A stretch of DNA of 64,000 nucleotides. It comes from Limnanthes douglasii subsp. nivea (lineage: Eukaryota > Streptophyta > Magnoliopsida > Brassicales > Limnanthaceae). The stretch lies in the NCBI GenBank assembly GCA_036936605.1, contig JAUPFV010000001.1, forward strand, positions 165,068,643 through 165,132,642. Reading direction: 5' to 3'. Made by a program: the position numbers and the translations under genes. The notes under the pieces were generated by a model, which saw nothing but the letters and a program-made list of their open reading frames with translations, did no database searches and was not told the DNA's origin. Below, piece by piece: positions 32,567 through 44,400 of this stretch (positions are counted from its first letter, which is position 1; every line of letters begins with the position of its first letter).

Positions 32567-35500
32567 CAATTGTACTGAAAACCAAATCAAACTACAAGAA
32601 TTGAATTCTATTTTGATAAGTTTGCTTGAAAAAGAAGAAATTTACTGGTATCAGAAAAGTTACGTAAATTGGACAACTGAAAGTGATAATAACTCCTCTA
32701 CTTTTCACAACTATGTTAAGAAAAGAAAAGTTAAGAACATAATTAATGGAATTTTAGATAATAATAATTGGATGGAGAATGAGGAATTGATTGGTCTGTC
32801 TGCTTTTGGTTATTTTACAAATCTGTTGAACAAAAATTCCCTTATGAATGATTTGTCTATTGTTAGAAACATTATACCTAAAATTTTAACTGAACAAAGT
32901 AATGAAAGTATTTTGAAAGAGCCTAATCTAGAAGAATTATATGATGTTATTAGATCCCTTAATAAAAACAGTGCCTCTGGAGTTGATGGTTTCAACTCCA
33001 GATTCTATTTTGCTTGTTGGTCTATTATTAAAGATGATTTGCTTAGTGCTGTTAAAGGATACTTTTTAAGTTCAGATATTCCTAAAGGTGTTTACTCTAC
33101 TTTAATTTGTCTTATGCCTAAGGTTAAGTCTCCTAAATATTGGACTCAATTTAGACCAATTAGTCTGTGTTTTGTGTTTAATGTGATAATTTCAAAACTG
33201 ATTCAAAGAAGACTTGCTAGGCTTCTCCCCTTAATAATTTCTGATGAACAAGGTGCTTATATTGACAATAGAATGATTCAGGAAAATATTTTAATAGCTC
33301 AGGAGTTAGTAAAGGATTTGAATAGGAAAACTAGAGGAGATAATCTTATTTTAAGCCTTGACATGTCAAAAGCATTTGATAGACTTGAGTATAGGTTTAT
33401 ATATCAAGTTATGTCTACATTTGGTTTTAATGACCTAGTTATAGACTTAATAAAGAAATCTATAGAACATATTTCATATTCTGTTATTACTAATGGAAAA
33501 ACTTCTGGATATTTTAAGTCAAAGAATGGTCTTAGGCAGGGTGATCCTCTTTCACATTGTCTGTTTATAATTGCTGAAGAGTTTATTATTAGGGGTATAA
33601 AGATGTTGGTTGATCAGCAAAAGATTAGGGCCTATAATATGAGAAGTAGTTTGAATATTAGTGTGCTAGCCTATGCTGATGATATAATATTATTCTTAAA
33701 TGGTTCTTTAGATAGTGTTAGAAACCTATCTAGTTTCTTAGATTTGTATCAAAATCTATCTGGACAGCAACTGAATAAAGATAAATCTACCTTTTTAGCT
33801 TCTTAAAAAATGAGTAGAAATAGACTAGAACACCTTAAGAACTTCGTAGGTTTTAAACTTTCAAAATTACCTTTTACATATCTAGGCATCCCGATTCATT
33901 CAAATAACTTTGCTGAACATTATGAGTGCTTAATAAACAAGGTTAAGGATAAGATTTATGAATGGAATTCTAAACATATCTCTTTTGGTGGAAAGATTAC
34001 TTTAATTAATTCTGTACTCATGTCATATCATATATATTACTTGCAGTCAACAAAATTGCCTTTAAAAGTTATTACTAGATTTAATAAGTTGTTAAATAAA
34101 TTTCTGTGGGGCTGTAATGAGAGTAACAGAAGCCTTATTTGGACTAGTTGGGATTGTTTATGTAAGCCATTTAAGGAAAATGGTCTTAACTTTAGGGGTT
34201 TAGATGATATCCAATCTGCATTTGCCTTTAAACTATGGTTCCATTTTAGAAGTAATAACTCTTTGTGGTCAAAATTATTACACTCTAAGTACTGCAATAA
34301 TATACACCCACTACAAGCTAGTTTAAAAAACACTGATTCAAAAGTTTGGAAAAAAATGCTGGAAATTAGATTAGAGGCAGAGAAGCACATTAGGTGGAAG
34401 ATAGGTAAGGGGAATATAGATTTTTGGTTAGATCAATGGAGTGATATGAAACCTTTAATTCTATTAACTGATGTTAATTCTAGGTATTATCAGCAAACAA
34501 AGGTGAATGAATATATAGTTAATAATACTTGGAATATCCTAAAACTTCAAAGTAACTTGCCTTTACATTATGTTAACAAGATTATTAAAACACAAATAAA
34601 TCAGAATGTTATGGATTCTGTTATTTGGAAACTGTCTAATGATGGTTCTTTTAGGTTAAAAGATATAGTTTTAGAGTTAAGACAGAAACATCATTCATCA
34701 ATAATCAAAGATAAAATTTGGAATAATCTTTCACCTAAAAAATGTTCTTTTTGTCTTTGGAGGGTTCTAAATAATCTAATTAGTATAGATACAATCCTAC
34801 AATCTAAAGGTTTTCAACTAGCTAGTAAATGTGTGCACTGTGATAATATTGAGTCTTTACACCATGTATTTGTTTCCTGTGATACTGCTTGGCTTGTGTG
34901 GAATTACTTTTCTAATAAATTTAATATTAAAATAAGTAGACACATGTCTATTAATCATATTGTGAACATCTGGTTTCTGTCAACTGTTAGAAGAGTTCAT
35001 GTTAGGACAGTATTGCCGTCTATGATTATCTGGAACATTTGGAAGGCTAGAAATAAGTATAAACATAGTAATATTTCGACATCTCATAAACAGATTGTGA
35101 ATCATGTTCTTTTAATGCTTAATTCACTGGATTTAGCATCTGTATTAACTAGAAAACATTGGTCATTTGATCTTAATATTGCTAAGCAGTTAGGTTGTTA
35201 TAATAATGTTAGATTGTCTAAGCCTTTCATGTATGTTAAATGGGAAAAGCCTGAAAATAGTCATGTTAAACTAAACTGTGATGGTTCTACACTTCTCAAT
35301 GGTGAATCTAGTTGTGGTTATATATTAAGAGATAGTTTAGGAAAGTTAATAATAGCTAAAGGGTGTGTATTAGGAAAATGTTCTTCTATTTGTGCTGAAA
35401 TGGCTGGATTGTTAAATGGTTTAATGTACTGTAAGGAGACTAATCTGAAGATTGTAGACATTGAAGTTGATTGTTTTGCTTTATTTAACATGTTAGCGTC

Positions 35501-36073
35501 TGGCTTTAGTCCCTGGTACTTAAAGCATAGTCTATTGTGTTGTAGACAGTTGATTTCCCCTCAAATGACTATTAGGCATGTTTTTAGGGAGCAAAATTTG
35601 GCTGCAGATTGGCTGGCTAAGTATGCTTTGAAAATTAAGAGTAGTTTCTCTATTCAATCTTTGCAAAATTTTAGTGATTTTGCTAACATTTTAAGATCTG
35701 ATGCTATGGGTTTAGGAAATTTTAGATACGCTTAAAAATTTGAATATGTGTTCTCTGGCAATTCTAGCAAGTCGTAAGACTTGACTATATGGTTTTTGCT
35801 TGCAGGTTCAGGTTCAGGTATGTAAATGAGAAGATTTGAGGACTGTGGAAGGATTGTTATGGATGCAGAAGTAGGAAGATAGGAGATGTAGAGATGCAGA
35901 TGGATCAAGAAGGATGGAAGAAAGAAGGAGGTTGTGGCTGATGGAGTAACAACAGAATAGATTTTAAAGCATATCTCTGTAATTGTTTGAGCTTATAGCT
36001 CACATATTATGTGTAATTAAGAGAATGTAAAACTTTTTCAACATCAATAAAAGTAGATTCTTGGGGGAAAAAA
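32567..36073 (+). mobile_element. 5'-truncated L1-type LINE with 18-bp target duplication
   Basis: GTGTAACTTCTTTTACAA stands at 32549-32566 and again, unchanged, at 36074-36091. Between them is a LINE cut off at its 5' side (no ORF1, no endonuclease), a 3' untranslated region (35736-36060) with AATAAA at about 36047, and a short A tail (GGGGGAAAAAA). 5' truncation, A tail and an 18-bp duplication are the marks of target-primed reverse transcription. The identical duplication and nearly open frame suggest a recent insertion. Confidence 0.9.
32571..35735 (+). pseudogene. LINE ORF2: reverse transcriptase, zf-RVT and RNase H, one internal stop
   Basis: The frame starts inside the linker before the reverse transcriptase (LQELNSILISLLEKEEIYWY). 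The reverse transcriptase follows, with NSASGVDGFNSRFY, the FRPISLC motif, DMSKAFDR, NGLRQGDPLS and catalytic AYADDIILF (about 33670). A single TAA at 33804-33806 interrupts the frame, and the same frame continues from 33807. The linker comes next, then a zf-RVT region with CSFCLWRVLN and CVHCDN...HHVFVSC (34740-34880), and a plant-type RNase H (LNCDGS at 35275, CAEMAGL at 35393, EVDCFAL at 35464, AADWLAK at 35602) with all four acidic positions. Full ORF2 proteins have about 1200-1350 residues; this holds about 1050. The upstream TTG is only where the open frame begins and is not a real start. Confidence 0.9.
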
Positions 36074-36091
36074 GTGTAACTTCTTTTACAA

Positions 36092-37080
36092 ATACACATA
36101 TCGAAAATTACGTTACTATTAAATATGTTCTACTAATAGTTTTTTATACACAATCGTTCAAAGTTACGATGTCGTATATAACGAGTTCGTCGAATGCCAA
36201 AATCTTAAATTAAAATAATATTTATTTATTTAGATTTAAATTATTTTTATCTAAAAGTTAGGTGGCGGGATCAACTTGGTTTACCACAATTTAAAATTTT
36301 AGGCCGGACTGGCGATTCCGATGAATAAAAGATTCTGACACCCGACAAATTTTGCTTCATTCGGGTAAATATCCATTTTAAAATGCTGCAAAATACAAAC
36401 AAATTAGGTTTTTATGAATAGTATTTTAAATTTAAAAAACAGTTTGATAAGCTAATTATGGAAGGATAGTCTATTCCTATACAGTATAATACACTTGGTA
36501 GGATAAGATCCGACAACGAGGTCTATACTTACACCTGTAGGTTACTTATTGAGCTAACCGGTAAGCAGCTTACCGGCTCGGCTTAGACATGGGTACAGTA
36601 AAGCCACATATTTTTATTGAAAATGACAAAAATACCCATGTACAATGATGAGAAGTAAATAGACTAAGTAATCCTAGCCGTTGAAATTTAGTTGTCGGAG
36701 TTATGGCTAGCATCTTTAACTACGGTGTACTCTCTCAGGTTTAGAGCTGATCGGATTGTATATAAAATTAAAATTCTAGTAATTTGTAATTTCGGATAAA
36801 AATTTGGATATGGTATTATATTTTTAAAACTAAAATTGATAATTGAATCCTAGTATTTAAAGAGATTTTTATAACGGTTTTTTTATCAAAACTAGAATAT
36901 TAGAAGATGTTCATGTATTTATTTAAATTGAGATCAAATAAAGGAGTTAAAGGGTCCAAACATCTCATATAACTCATATTATAGAAGAGCTAATAAATAG
37001 GTGATTAACTGGTTCTATATTTTGACAAAATTAACATTTGAAATAGACATAAACTTTTTTTTTAAATGTTCGAATCTATT
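36092..37080. other. Spacer, with a 19-bp palindrome
   Basis: No gene similarity is recognised. At 36558-36576 the sequence CCGGTAAGCAGCTTACCGG has perfect 9-base arms around one central base. The region 36440-36600 is less AT-rich than its surroundings. Confidence 0.5.
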
Positions 37081-37089
37081 AAAATTTAA

Positions 37090-39500
37090 CCTTTGAGTAT
37101 CTTCTAAAGAAGGAAAGAATATTTAGTTGGATGAGTGTTGTTCCAAACATTCTTAAAAAGATTGGAAGCAATACCATTGTTTCCAATATGATTCCAAGTG
37201 TCTTTGGATTGAATTCACTAGATGTGGATAAAGACTATTGTTTTATCATCTATTTCTTCATGAATTGTAGGCTTTAGATTTTCCTAATATTATAGGGAAT
37301 GATAGTAGAATTAAGTTTAACTATATCACAATTTCCATTTGATCGGTAACCACGAAACTTTCATTTATGATACAAAGTATTGTTAGTATCATTTGAGAAA
37401 ATTATCAAAGGGTAGTTGTTAAACCATTTGTCAAACCGGAATTTTATGTTACATTTTCCTAAATTCCAAAATATAAATGGCTCAACAATTTCTTTGATTG
37501 AAGTTAATCTTCTCCAATTCTTAGAGCTTTTAGAGTTTATTTGCAATTGAAGAAGATGGATGGAATGACATTACATTGAATGCATATTTTTTTGTCCAAA
37601 TGTATTTATTTTCACGAAACTTGAACCAAAAGTTACAAAAGAAGATATCCTACATTTTAGTGATTCTTTTTATATTGAGACCTCTTTTCTTATATGGCTT
37701 AAGTAAAAATGACCAATTATTATAGCATTAGAGAAGTTCTTTGAACCCTAAAGAATTCTATTAAAAAGGTTCTCAATCATGCTAATAGTCTTACGTATAA
37801 GACAACATTGAGTATGGTAAGAATGGATGACCATTGATACTAATTGAATCATTACTAATCTGCCCCAAAATGATAAAGATTTACAATCCAAATCCTAAAT
37901 TTTATATCTAATTTTGTTAACCAATTCATCATAGTAACTGATAAGGATATGAAATGTTAAAGGCCTAAATGTAATAACACTAAGGTTATATAAGATAAAT
38001 TGTATAGTTGCTAGATGATATTTTGACTACTTATAAATATAAAGGGTTGCAGTGCAATTTACCCATTTATGTAACATAATCAGTTACAGAAGTCGGCACG
38101 CCTATAAAAAAAAGTTGAGGCGATGAATAAATGGTGATACTTTTTCATTAGAGTGATACTATTTTTTCCCTTTTACTTTCTCTCTTGACAATTAAACTCT
38201 CTTTTTAATTTATCTCTCAAGAAACAAAATTCACACTTAATACTAACAAGCTTTGTTGTTGTTGTGAATTAAAACTCCTAATTATTTTAGAGGGAGTCGG
38301 CTATTCTTGAAACCTGTTACAACTTCAATTCATCTTACTCTATACTAAGGTATTCTTGTTGAGGTAATGATATTAGATTTTCCTTTGTTTATAGATTGCC
38401 CAGAAATCTCTTGATATAGCTGCAAAAAGTTGTTTATTTTATTGATGTTGTTAATAAAATCATTTGCAAATATGACAAAGTCATCTGCAAAGGCTAGACA
38501 GTTTATATCCATAATACTTCAAATTCTGTATCTTATTTTTTATTGGTGTTGAATAATAATTTAATACCTCATATAAGGTATTTAGTCGAGATTATGAATA
38601 AGCTAGAGGAAATGGGGTCCCATTGCCTAATATAATTTAAACCTTTGAAGTAGCCTTTAAGTTATCCATTTATAATTATAGAGAAGAAGACGGAACTAAT
38701 ACTTTTTATAAGGTTTATAAATTTGAAGTGAAAACCAAAGGCTTCCATAACATTTATAATAAATTTGTAGGATATCTTATCGAAACCTTTTGCCATATCA
38801 ATATTGATAAGAATATGACATTCTCTAGTTTTCTTGTTAATATCATGTATTAGCTCTTGGGACAGAAGCATATGTTCATAAATGTTCCTACCATGAACAA
38901 AACTTCATCATTCAACAGATATTATCTTTAAAAGAATCTTAGAGAGTCTATTTTTTAAGATTTTGGAAAATATCTTATTGAAAACATAATATAAACTAAT
39001 AGGTCTAAAGTCTTTCCAAAGTTTGGGATTATCAAATTTAGGAATAGGGTAAGTGGCAGTCGCAAAAATACCATTTGGACCACTATTTCTAGAAAAATAA
39101 TCCACTATAACAACATTAGATCTTTGTGGATGATAGGCCAACATGTTTGATAAAAAGTTGTGTTGAAACCATCAATTCCAACAACACTATTTGAGGTAAA
39201 AGATTTGATTAATCTGTGAATTTCTTATATTATAGGTATATTAAGGAGGTATTTGTTGTCTGAGCCAGTAATTATTTATCTTTTATTATTTTCAAGGTTA
39301 GATTGTTTATCCTTGTTTCATTAGTATTATTATCCATAAGTTCATGTGTAGAAGTATTTCGACCAATATTTGGAGGTTGGTTATTAGTTTCAGCTTCTAA
39401 ATTACCAATTTGTGGTTCTCTAACTATTATAGAATTTAATTGGGAACCTAATTTCGAGTAACTTTTGATGGTTGTTATATTTTATTGTTTTTAGTTTGAA
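37090..39500 (-). pseudogene. LINE ORF2 remnant (reverse transcriptase), split by a MITE
   Basis: On the minus strand: WKDFRPISLYYVFNKIFSKI (39040-38960), ELIHDINKKTRECHILINID and MAKGFDKISYKFI (38855-38740), then a region equivalent to the YADD motif (ADDFVIFANDF near 38500-38460), LYQEISGQ (38410) and, past the inserted MITE, FWGRLVMIQ (37870) and GKCNIKFRFDKWF (about 37470-37430). The order matches plant L1 ORF2, but the catalytic motif region is shifted and the endonuclease is missing. ORF1 follows directly to the right, so the part of the element between ORF1 and the reverse transcriptase has been deleted. Many stops are present. It is an old copy compared with the one at 32.6-36.1 kb. 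Confidence 0.75.
37986..38343. mobile_element. MITE, 358 bp, inserted in LINE ORF2
   Basis: ACTAAGG lies at 37979-37985 and 38344-38350. The ends are inverted copies of each other: TATATAAGATAAATTG on the left, and ATAGAGTAAGATGAATTG as the reverse complement of the right end. The LINE frame reads through if the insert is removed: NIITSTRIP on one side, and the TFRPLTFHILISYYDEL stretch on the other. No coding capacity. The 7-bp duplication does not settle the superfamily. Confidence 0.7.
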
Positions 39501-39525
39501 CTGAGGTTGAGTTAGAATCTAAATA

Positions 39526-40400
39526 TTAGATTTTAGTGTTTTTTATATGTTGTTTGCATTGCTTAACATTGTGTCTAAGGTGTAAAGAATTCAGATAGTA
39601 TAAAGGTTTATTCTCATAGATAATATCCAACCAAAATCCATCATGACCACCAATGTCAATCCATATTTTTTTTATTAAAGGCTTCAATACATCTAATCTT
39701 ATCCAGGTCTTGCAACATTTAAATTTAACCTTATTTATGGTTAGAATCCAAATTTTCAAAGGCATACCTATAGTCTTAGCGGTGGTGTAAATCGTATGAT
39801 GATTATATAGATATTCAATAATTTTTGGAAATGCAATCCAACGTGGAGTTACAAGATACTCAAGTTTTGGACTGAATTCTGGATACCATTTTAGTAGTCT
39901 CATGGAATACTGGCATATAGGCCAGACATTCTTCTTTAAGAGTTTCCTTATATCTTCAAATTGATTAGTCTTGATTTGAATATATCTTTTATTCTAATCT
40001 GATATGCTAAATTCTCCATTAAAATGTAATTTGTTAAGAAATGATTGAATTATATAAATTTGCGACTTGCCTATTGCAAATTTTCCGATAAGAGTAAATT
40101 TAGCATTATTAAGAAGAAGATTCGCATATGTCTCTTAAAAATAGATAGTTATGAATTATCATTTAATTTGAGACGTGTTGATCATGTTAAATGTCTTTCT
40201 TGTATGTTCTTGGTTTTACAGCTTTCATTTAAGACTTTACTTTGTTTTGTTGATGCAAGATATTCATACTTAAAAGAGGTTAATGATTAAAGATGGGGTT
40301 GTTCCTTAGTGAAGGAAACTTCTCTTCATATTTAGCAAGATGTGAAGAATTATCAGACACAGCATCTTCAGTCTTCTTTTGAACTAGTGGTTGTTAAGTT
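39526..40400 (-). pseudogene. LINE ORF1 remnant (DUF4283 and damaged zinc knuckle)
   Basis: Reading leftwards: LIGKFAIGKSQIYIIQSFLN and KLHFNGEFSIS (40100-40010), LKKNVWPICQY (about 39935), then the open frame from 39903 with MRLLKWYPEFSPKLEYLV and TPRWIAFPKIIEYLY, IDLLKPL-type and KIWIDIGGHDGFW words, and PLYYLNSLHLRHNVKQCKQ, where the first cysteines of the zinc knuckle have become tyrosine and asparagine. This is the RNA-binding ORF1 of a plant L1 element, upstream of the ORF2 remnant on the same strand. Frame changes lie on both sides of 39903. Confidence 0.75.
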
Positions 40401-41085
40401 TGCTGAAGAAAATATACTCTATTCTTGCTAATGAGTTCATTAAAGGACTGTAAAACTAGAAGTTCAATTAATTTTTTAATATAATTTTTTGTTGATGCTG
40501 ATTATCATCCTCCATTTTTTAGAACTATGAACTTGGTAAGTCACAGGTTGAAGAGAGCCCTGTTTAGTTATCAAGAAGGTAATATAGTTACATCTTGATC
40601 TTGGAGTTTTCATCTTTGGATATGGTATTTAAAAGTATTCATGGTCTAATACATCAACTATTAATAATATTTATCTAATATATATTTTTATTTAACTCTC
40701 ACTTAATATTTATCTTTTTATAATACCTAAAATACCTTTGGTCAATTATAAAAAAACATTCAATACGCCTAACAAACTTTTCCTTTTATTTTGAACATCA
40801 CAACTTCTCAAGATATGGTATTCCATCCTTTTGAAAATTATAGTCTAAAAATTTGACATAAAAACTTTATTTCAGATTCAAATCATCATTTATGAAAAAC
40901 AGGATTGAAAAAATTAATACATTCGGTTTCAAGTATCGTGATTTCTTAAGATTAAGTTTTCAACTTTCTTTTTTACTAATTAGTCATAAACTCATGGTTT
41001 TCTGTTTTTTCTTGAATTATGAGTTATTCTTAGGTTGTGAAATTTTTAAAAAGTTGATTTTACAAGCTTCAAAAATCTTTTAAGA
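40401..41085. other. AT-rich spacer
   Basis: No similarity is recognised. Short open frames (for example 40892-41083) look like chance in AT-rich DNA. Confidence 0.4.
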
Positions 41086-41520
41086 AGATCGAAGACGTGT
41101 GTAATAAAATGCAAGACATTAGGTATAATACATACTATATGTGAGATGTACATACGAGACACACACCATGTACTATATGAGATATGTGAGACCTGTGCAT
41201 GCATCATAGATGCGAGACCTACCATGCGACTGAATTCGAGATGCGAGACACATTGGTATAATGTTGAAGATGCAAGACTATAATAGGTACTTTATAATAA
41301 CTACAAGAGTAGACAAGTATCATATGCGAGGCGCAATGCTTGTAGTAAGTTCATATGAGATGTACATCTATTTAACAATAAGATATATGAGATGCAAGAC
41401 CATGCAGGATGGTCAAATTATGGAATGTGAGACCAATTTACTTTTCGTTGAGAGATACAAGACCGTTACTTTTTAAAATGCTATACTTGATACTAATTAT
41501 TTTTTAACTGTACAATATAG

Positions 41521-43063
41521 GTAGGCAATGTCTAGAACTCGAGTGTATAATTTTAAACAGAATGGTCAAAATGAAATCGTTTTTTTATTGAGTTCAAAAG
41601 ACTTTGAAAGTATTCTAAGGTATGTTGAAAGTATAGGTGATGTGTTGGTTATAGGTAATTACAGTATAACTTATTGTTATGGTAATAATAAGAATTATTT
41701 ATTTACAAATGCTAGCAATTTTTTGGGTTTGATAGCATGGCTTGATGTTTAACCTTTACAAAGTGTTAGCTCTAATATGGAATAACATGCGGTTTATGTG
41801 GTTGATAAATAAACTTACCAATAGTCTATTGTAAGTTTTTTTTGAAACCTCAAATAATGAATTAATTAGTGGGGATAGTACTTCTGGTTTATTTTATTCT
41901 GGGCATAAGAAAAATAACTTGCTACTATTGGTTGGAATGATGTGATCATAGGTATTAGGCAAGATTTTAATCAAGGTGTTGCAACTCTAAGGTTAGATTT
42001 ATGTCGTTATACCTTAGATTATTGTTTTTATTTCAAATATATGCCTAATACAATATCTAAAATAGCTGTTTATTGTGAATATAAAGTCTCAAACAAATGT
42101 AAAGAGAGACTCATACATCATTTGACATGTTCACTGGCTTCTTGATCATCGAGAGATTATTGAGCCACATACTTGTGGTAATGGTTTTCACAAAGAAAGT
42201 AGGAAACAATTAACATCTGATATGATTGTTAAAAAGATTCAAAGATTCTATTAGATAAAAAAATAACATGATAACTACAAGTATAAAAAATTGTTTGTTA
42301 CACTGGACTATAGTTTAGATATCTCTTACCATCTCTCATGCAATACTTTAGAGAAAGACACTATGGAAGTTTTTTGAGATAGTTCTAATTCATTTAATTT
42401 AGTTATTAGATACTTCAAAATATTAAAGAATCTTGATATTACGATTGATTATGCAATTGAATATACTCTAGAAAATAACTGCAAGTGGTGTTTCATAACG
42501 TTCAAGTCTTGTTTTCAAGGTTTTCATGTTTGTCGTCCATTTTCATTTATTGATGAAACGTTGTTTATCATAAATCCATAGCAAAACATAGTAATAATAG
42601 TAAATATCATGTGCAAGAATGTATTTTGTATGTAATTATGTTTTTAATATTATGTGTTTTAAAGACGTGAGATTATGTAAATGCTCTTTTGTTATCTGTT
42701 AGACCGGTTTATTTTTTGTATATGAAGGATGCAAGACATCATGATATTGTATAGGCTAGATGTGATACCAAAATATAATATATATATGCAATATGTGAGA
42801 CCATTATATATATATATATGCACACGAGATGTGAGACCATCATATAATATACATGCGAGATGTGAGACCTTAATATCTCATAAATAATTCATGAGAAACT
42901 AATCTACAATATCTCTTGTATGCTACATGTAAGACACCTTGTATATGTGATATGCAAGATAAAATATATCAATCATGCGAGACATGATCAAATATAATTG
43001 CGAGACATATATAAGGATAAATATTAGTCGTTATGATTTTGCATAGTCTATTTGGAGGCCAAA

Positions 43064-43151
<88 letters not shown>

Positions 43152-44400
43152 TGTGTGTGTGTGTGTGTGTTTTGCGAGACCAACATTTAATATACATTCA
43201 AGACGCGAGACCTTAGTATCTCATAAATGATTCATGTGAGACCAATCTATAGTATCTCCCATACATGCAAGAAGATATGACCTTGTATATGCGAGATGCG
43301 AGATAGACTATATCAATCATACGAGTGGTGAATAACTGCAAGAAGCGATATATATTATACCAGTTTATTTTTTTCTATGTATTTTTCGTGTTACATTTGG
43401 TATTTTTAGGTATGAAGATATTAATAATTGGCTTTGGTTTCTAGAGATTTTGAAACCTCATTTGTTTGAACATCAAATCACATTTATTTTGGATCATCAT
43501 TTAGGTATCATTAATGTTGTGTATGTAGCTTTTCCAAATTACTATCATATCTACTATATTTTTCATCTTGTTAGTAATTTGAAGTATGATCTCAATCGTA
43601 CAAACCCAAAGTTTATGTCTAAGATGGTTTATAGGTTTAAACAATGTACTTATACTCCAACGGTATATATATTTAATAATATTTTGAAGCTGTTTAATGG
43701 TGCACGAGGTCCGAAAGTTATTAACTTTCTCACTAATTTACCTCGGCAAAAATATGCTCAAGTATTTGATGAGGAAACGATATGGTTGTATAGCATATTC
43801 ATCGGCCGAATGTTTTAACCATTAGATTGAAGAACTATGTAATCTACCTATTATGGAATCAATTGACAAGATATTAGTCAAATTTCACGATGTTAAATGG
43901 ATGAGATATGTTGGATCAATAAAGTGTGTCTTGAGTATAAAAGGAAGTTTAAGGTCAATGTTGACAAAATTTGTTCGTGGCTAGTTTGTAAGTCTTCGGT
44001 AGTGATATAAACATTTCTTACTTAACATGTTATGGTTGTTAATTTACTGGATTTTAATTGTAATTGTAGTGTTTGGAAACAATATTTATTTCCACATTCT
44101 CATGTTTTTATTGTAATACATTCAATTTAAGAAGATCCAATGAGATATGTTGAGACATTTTATATTATCAGCTATTACAGGTCAACTTACTATTTTAGTA
44201 TATATGTTTTAACTAATTTTGGTGAATGATCAAGATCTAATGAATGGGCGGAGCTTATGCCTCTTAACTTGAAAAATGAGTTGGAATGTCTAAAAGAAAC
44301 ATATTGTATCTAAAGGAGAAACTAAGACCCGAAGGATGAAGTTTAGTTGTTGTTCAAATGTCAAGAATAATCGACATTGTTGCAAAAAATATTTTAAATA
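41521..44400 (+). pseudogene. MuDR-type MULE transposase, copy MULE2, decayed, with an array-filled intron
   Basis: A start region at 41528-41752 (MSRTRVYNFKQNGQNEIVF) is followed by NDVIIGIRQDFNQGVATLRL and YKVSNKC (41936-42110). KWCFITFKSCFQGFHVCRPF at about 42490-42545 is the FKAC-EGF--CRP signature ahead of the first catalytic aspartate (SFIDETLF). Then comes a gap of about 790 bases filled with the TGCGAGAC array and a TA/TG microsatellite, ending in an acceptor-like TTGGTATTTTTAG (43410). The core resumes with NNWLWFLEILKPHLFEHQIT and ILDHHLGIINVVYVAF. The C-terminal part is at 43800-44010, and a zinc knuckle CSNVKNNRHCC lies at 44345-44380. Stops at several places make it inactive. The family moves DNA by a DDE mechanism. 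Confidence 0.8.
43068..43170. repeat. (AT)n-(TG)n compound microsatellite
   Basis: About 80 bases of pure AT repeat, followed by about 20 bases of TG repeat, inside the MULE2 intron-like gap. It is likely to vary in length between individuals. Confidence 0.95.

Noticed and set aside
37986..38343. Solo LTR
   Set aside because: A TGTTA-like word and pyrimidine run suggested it, but the inverted ends and the repaired LINE frame fit a MITE better.
43033..43230. Open frame of isoleucine-tyrosine repeats
   Set aside because: It is the AT microsatellite.
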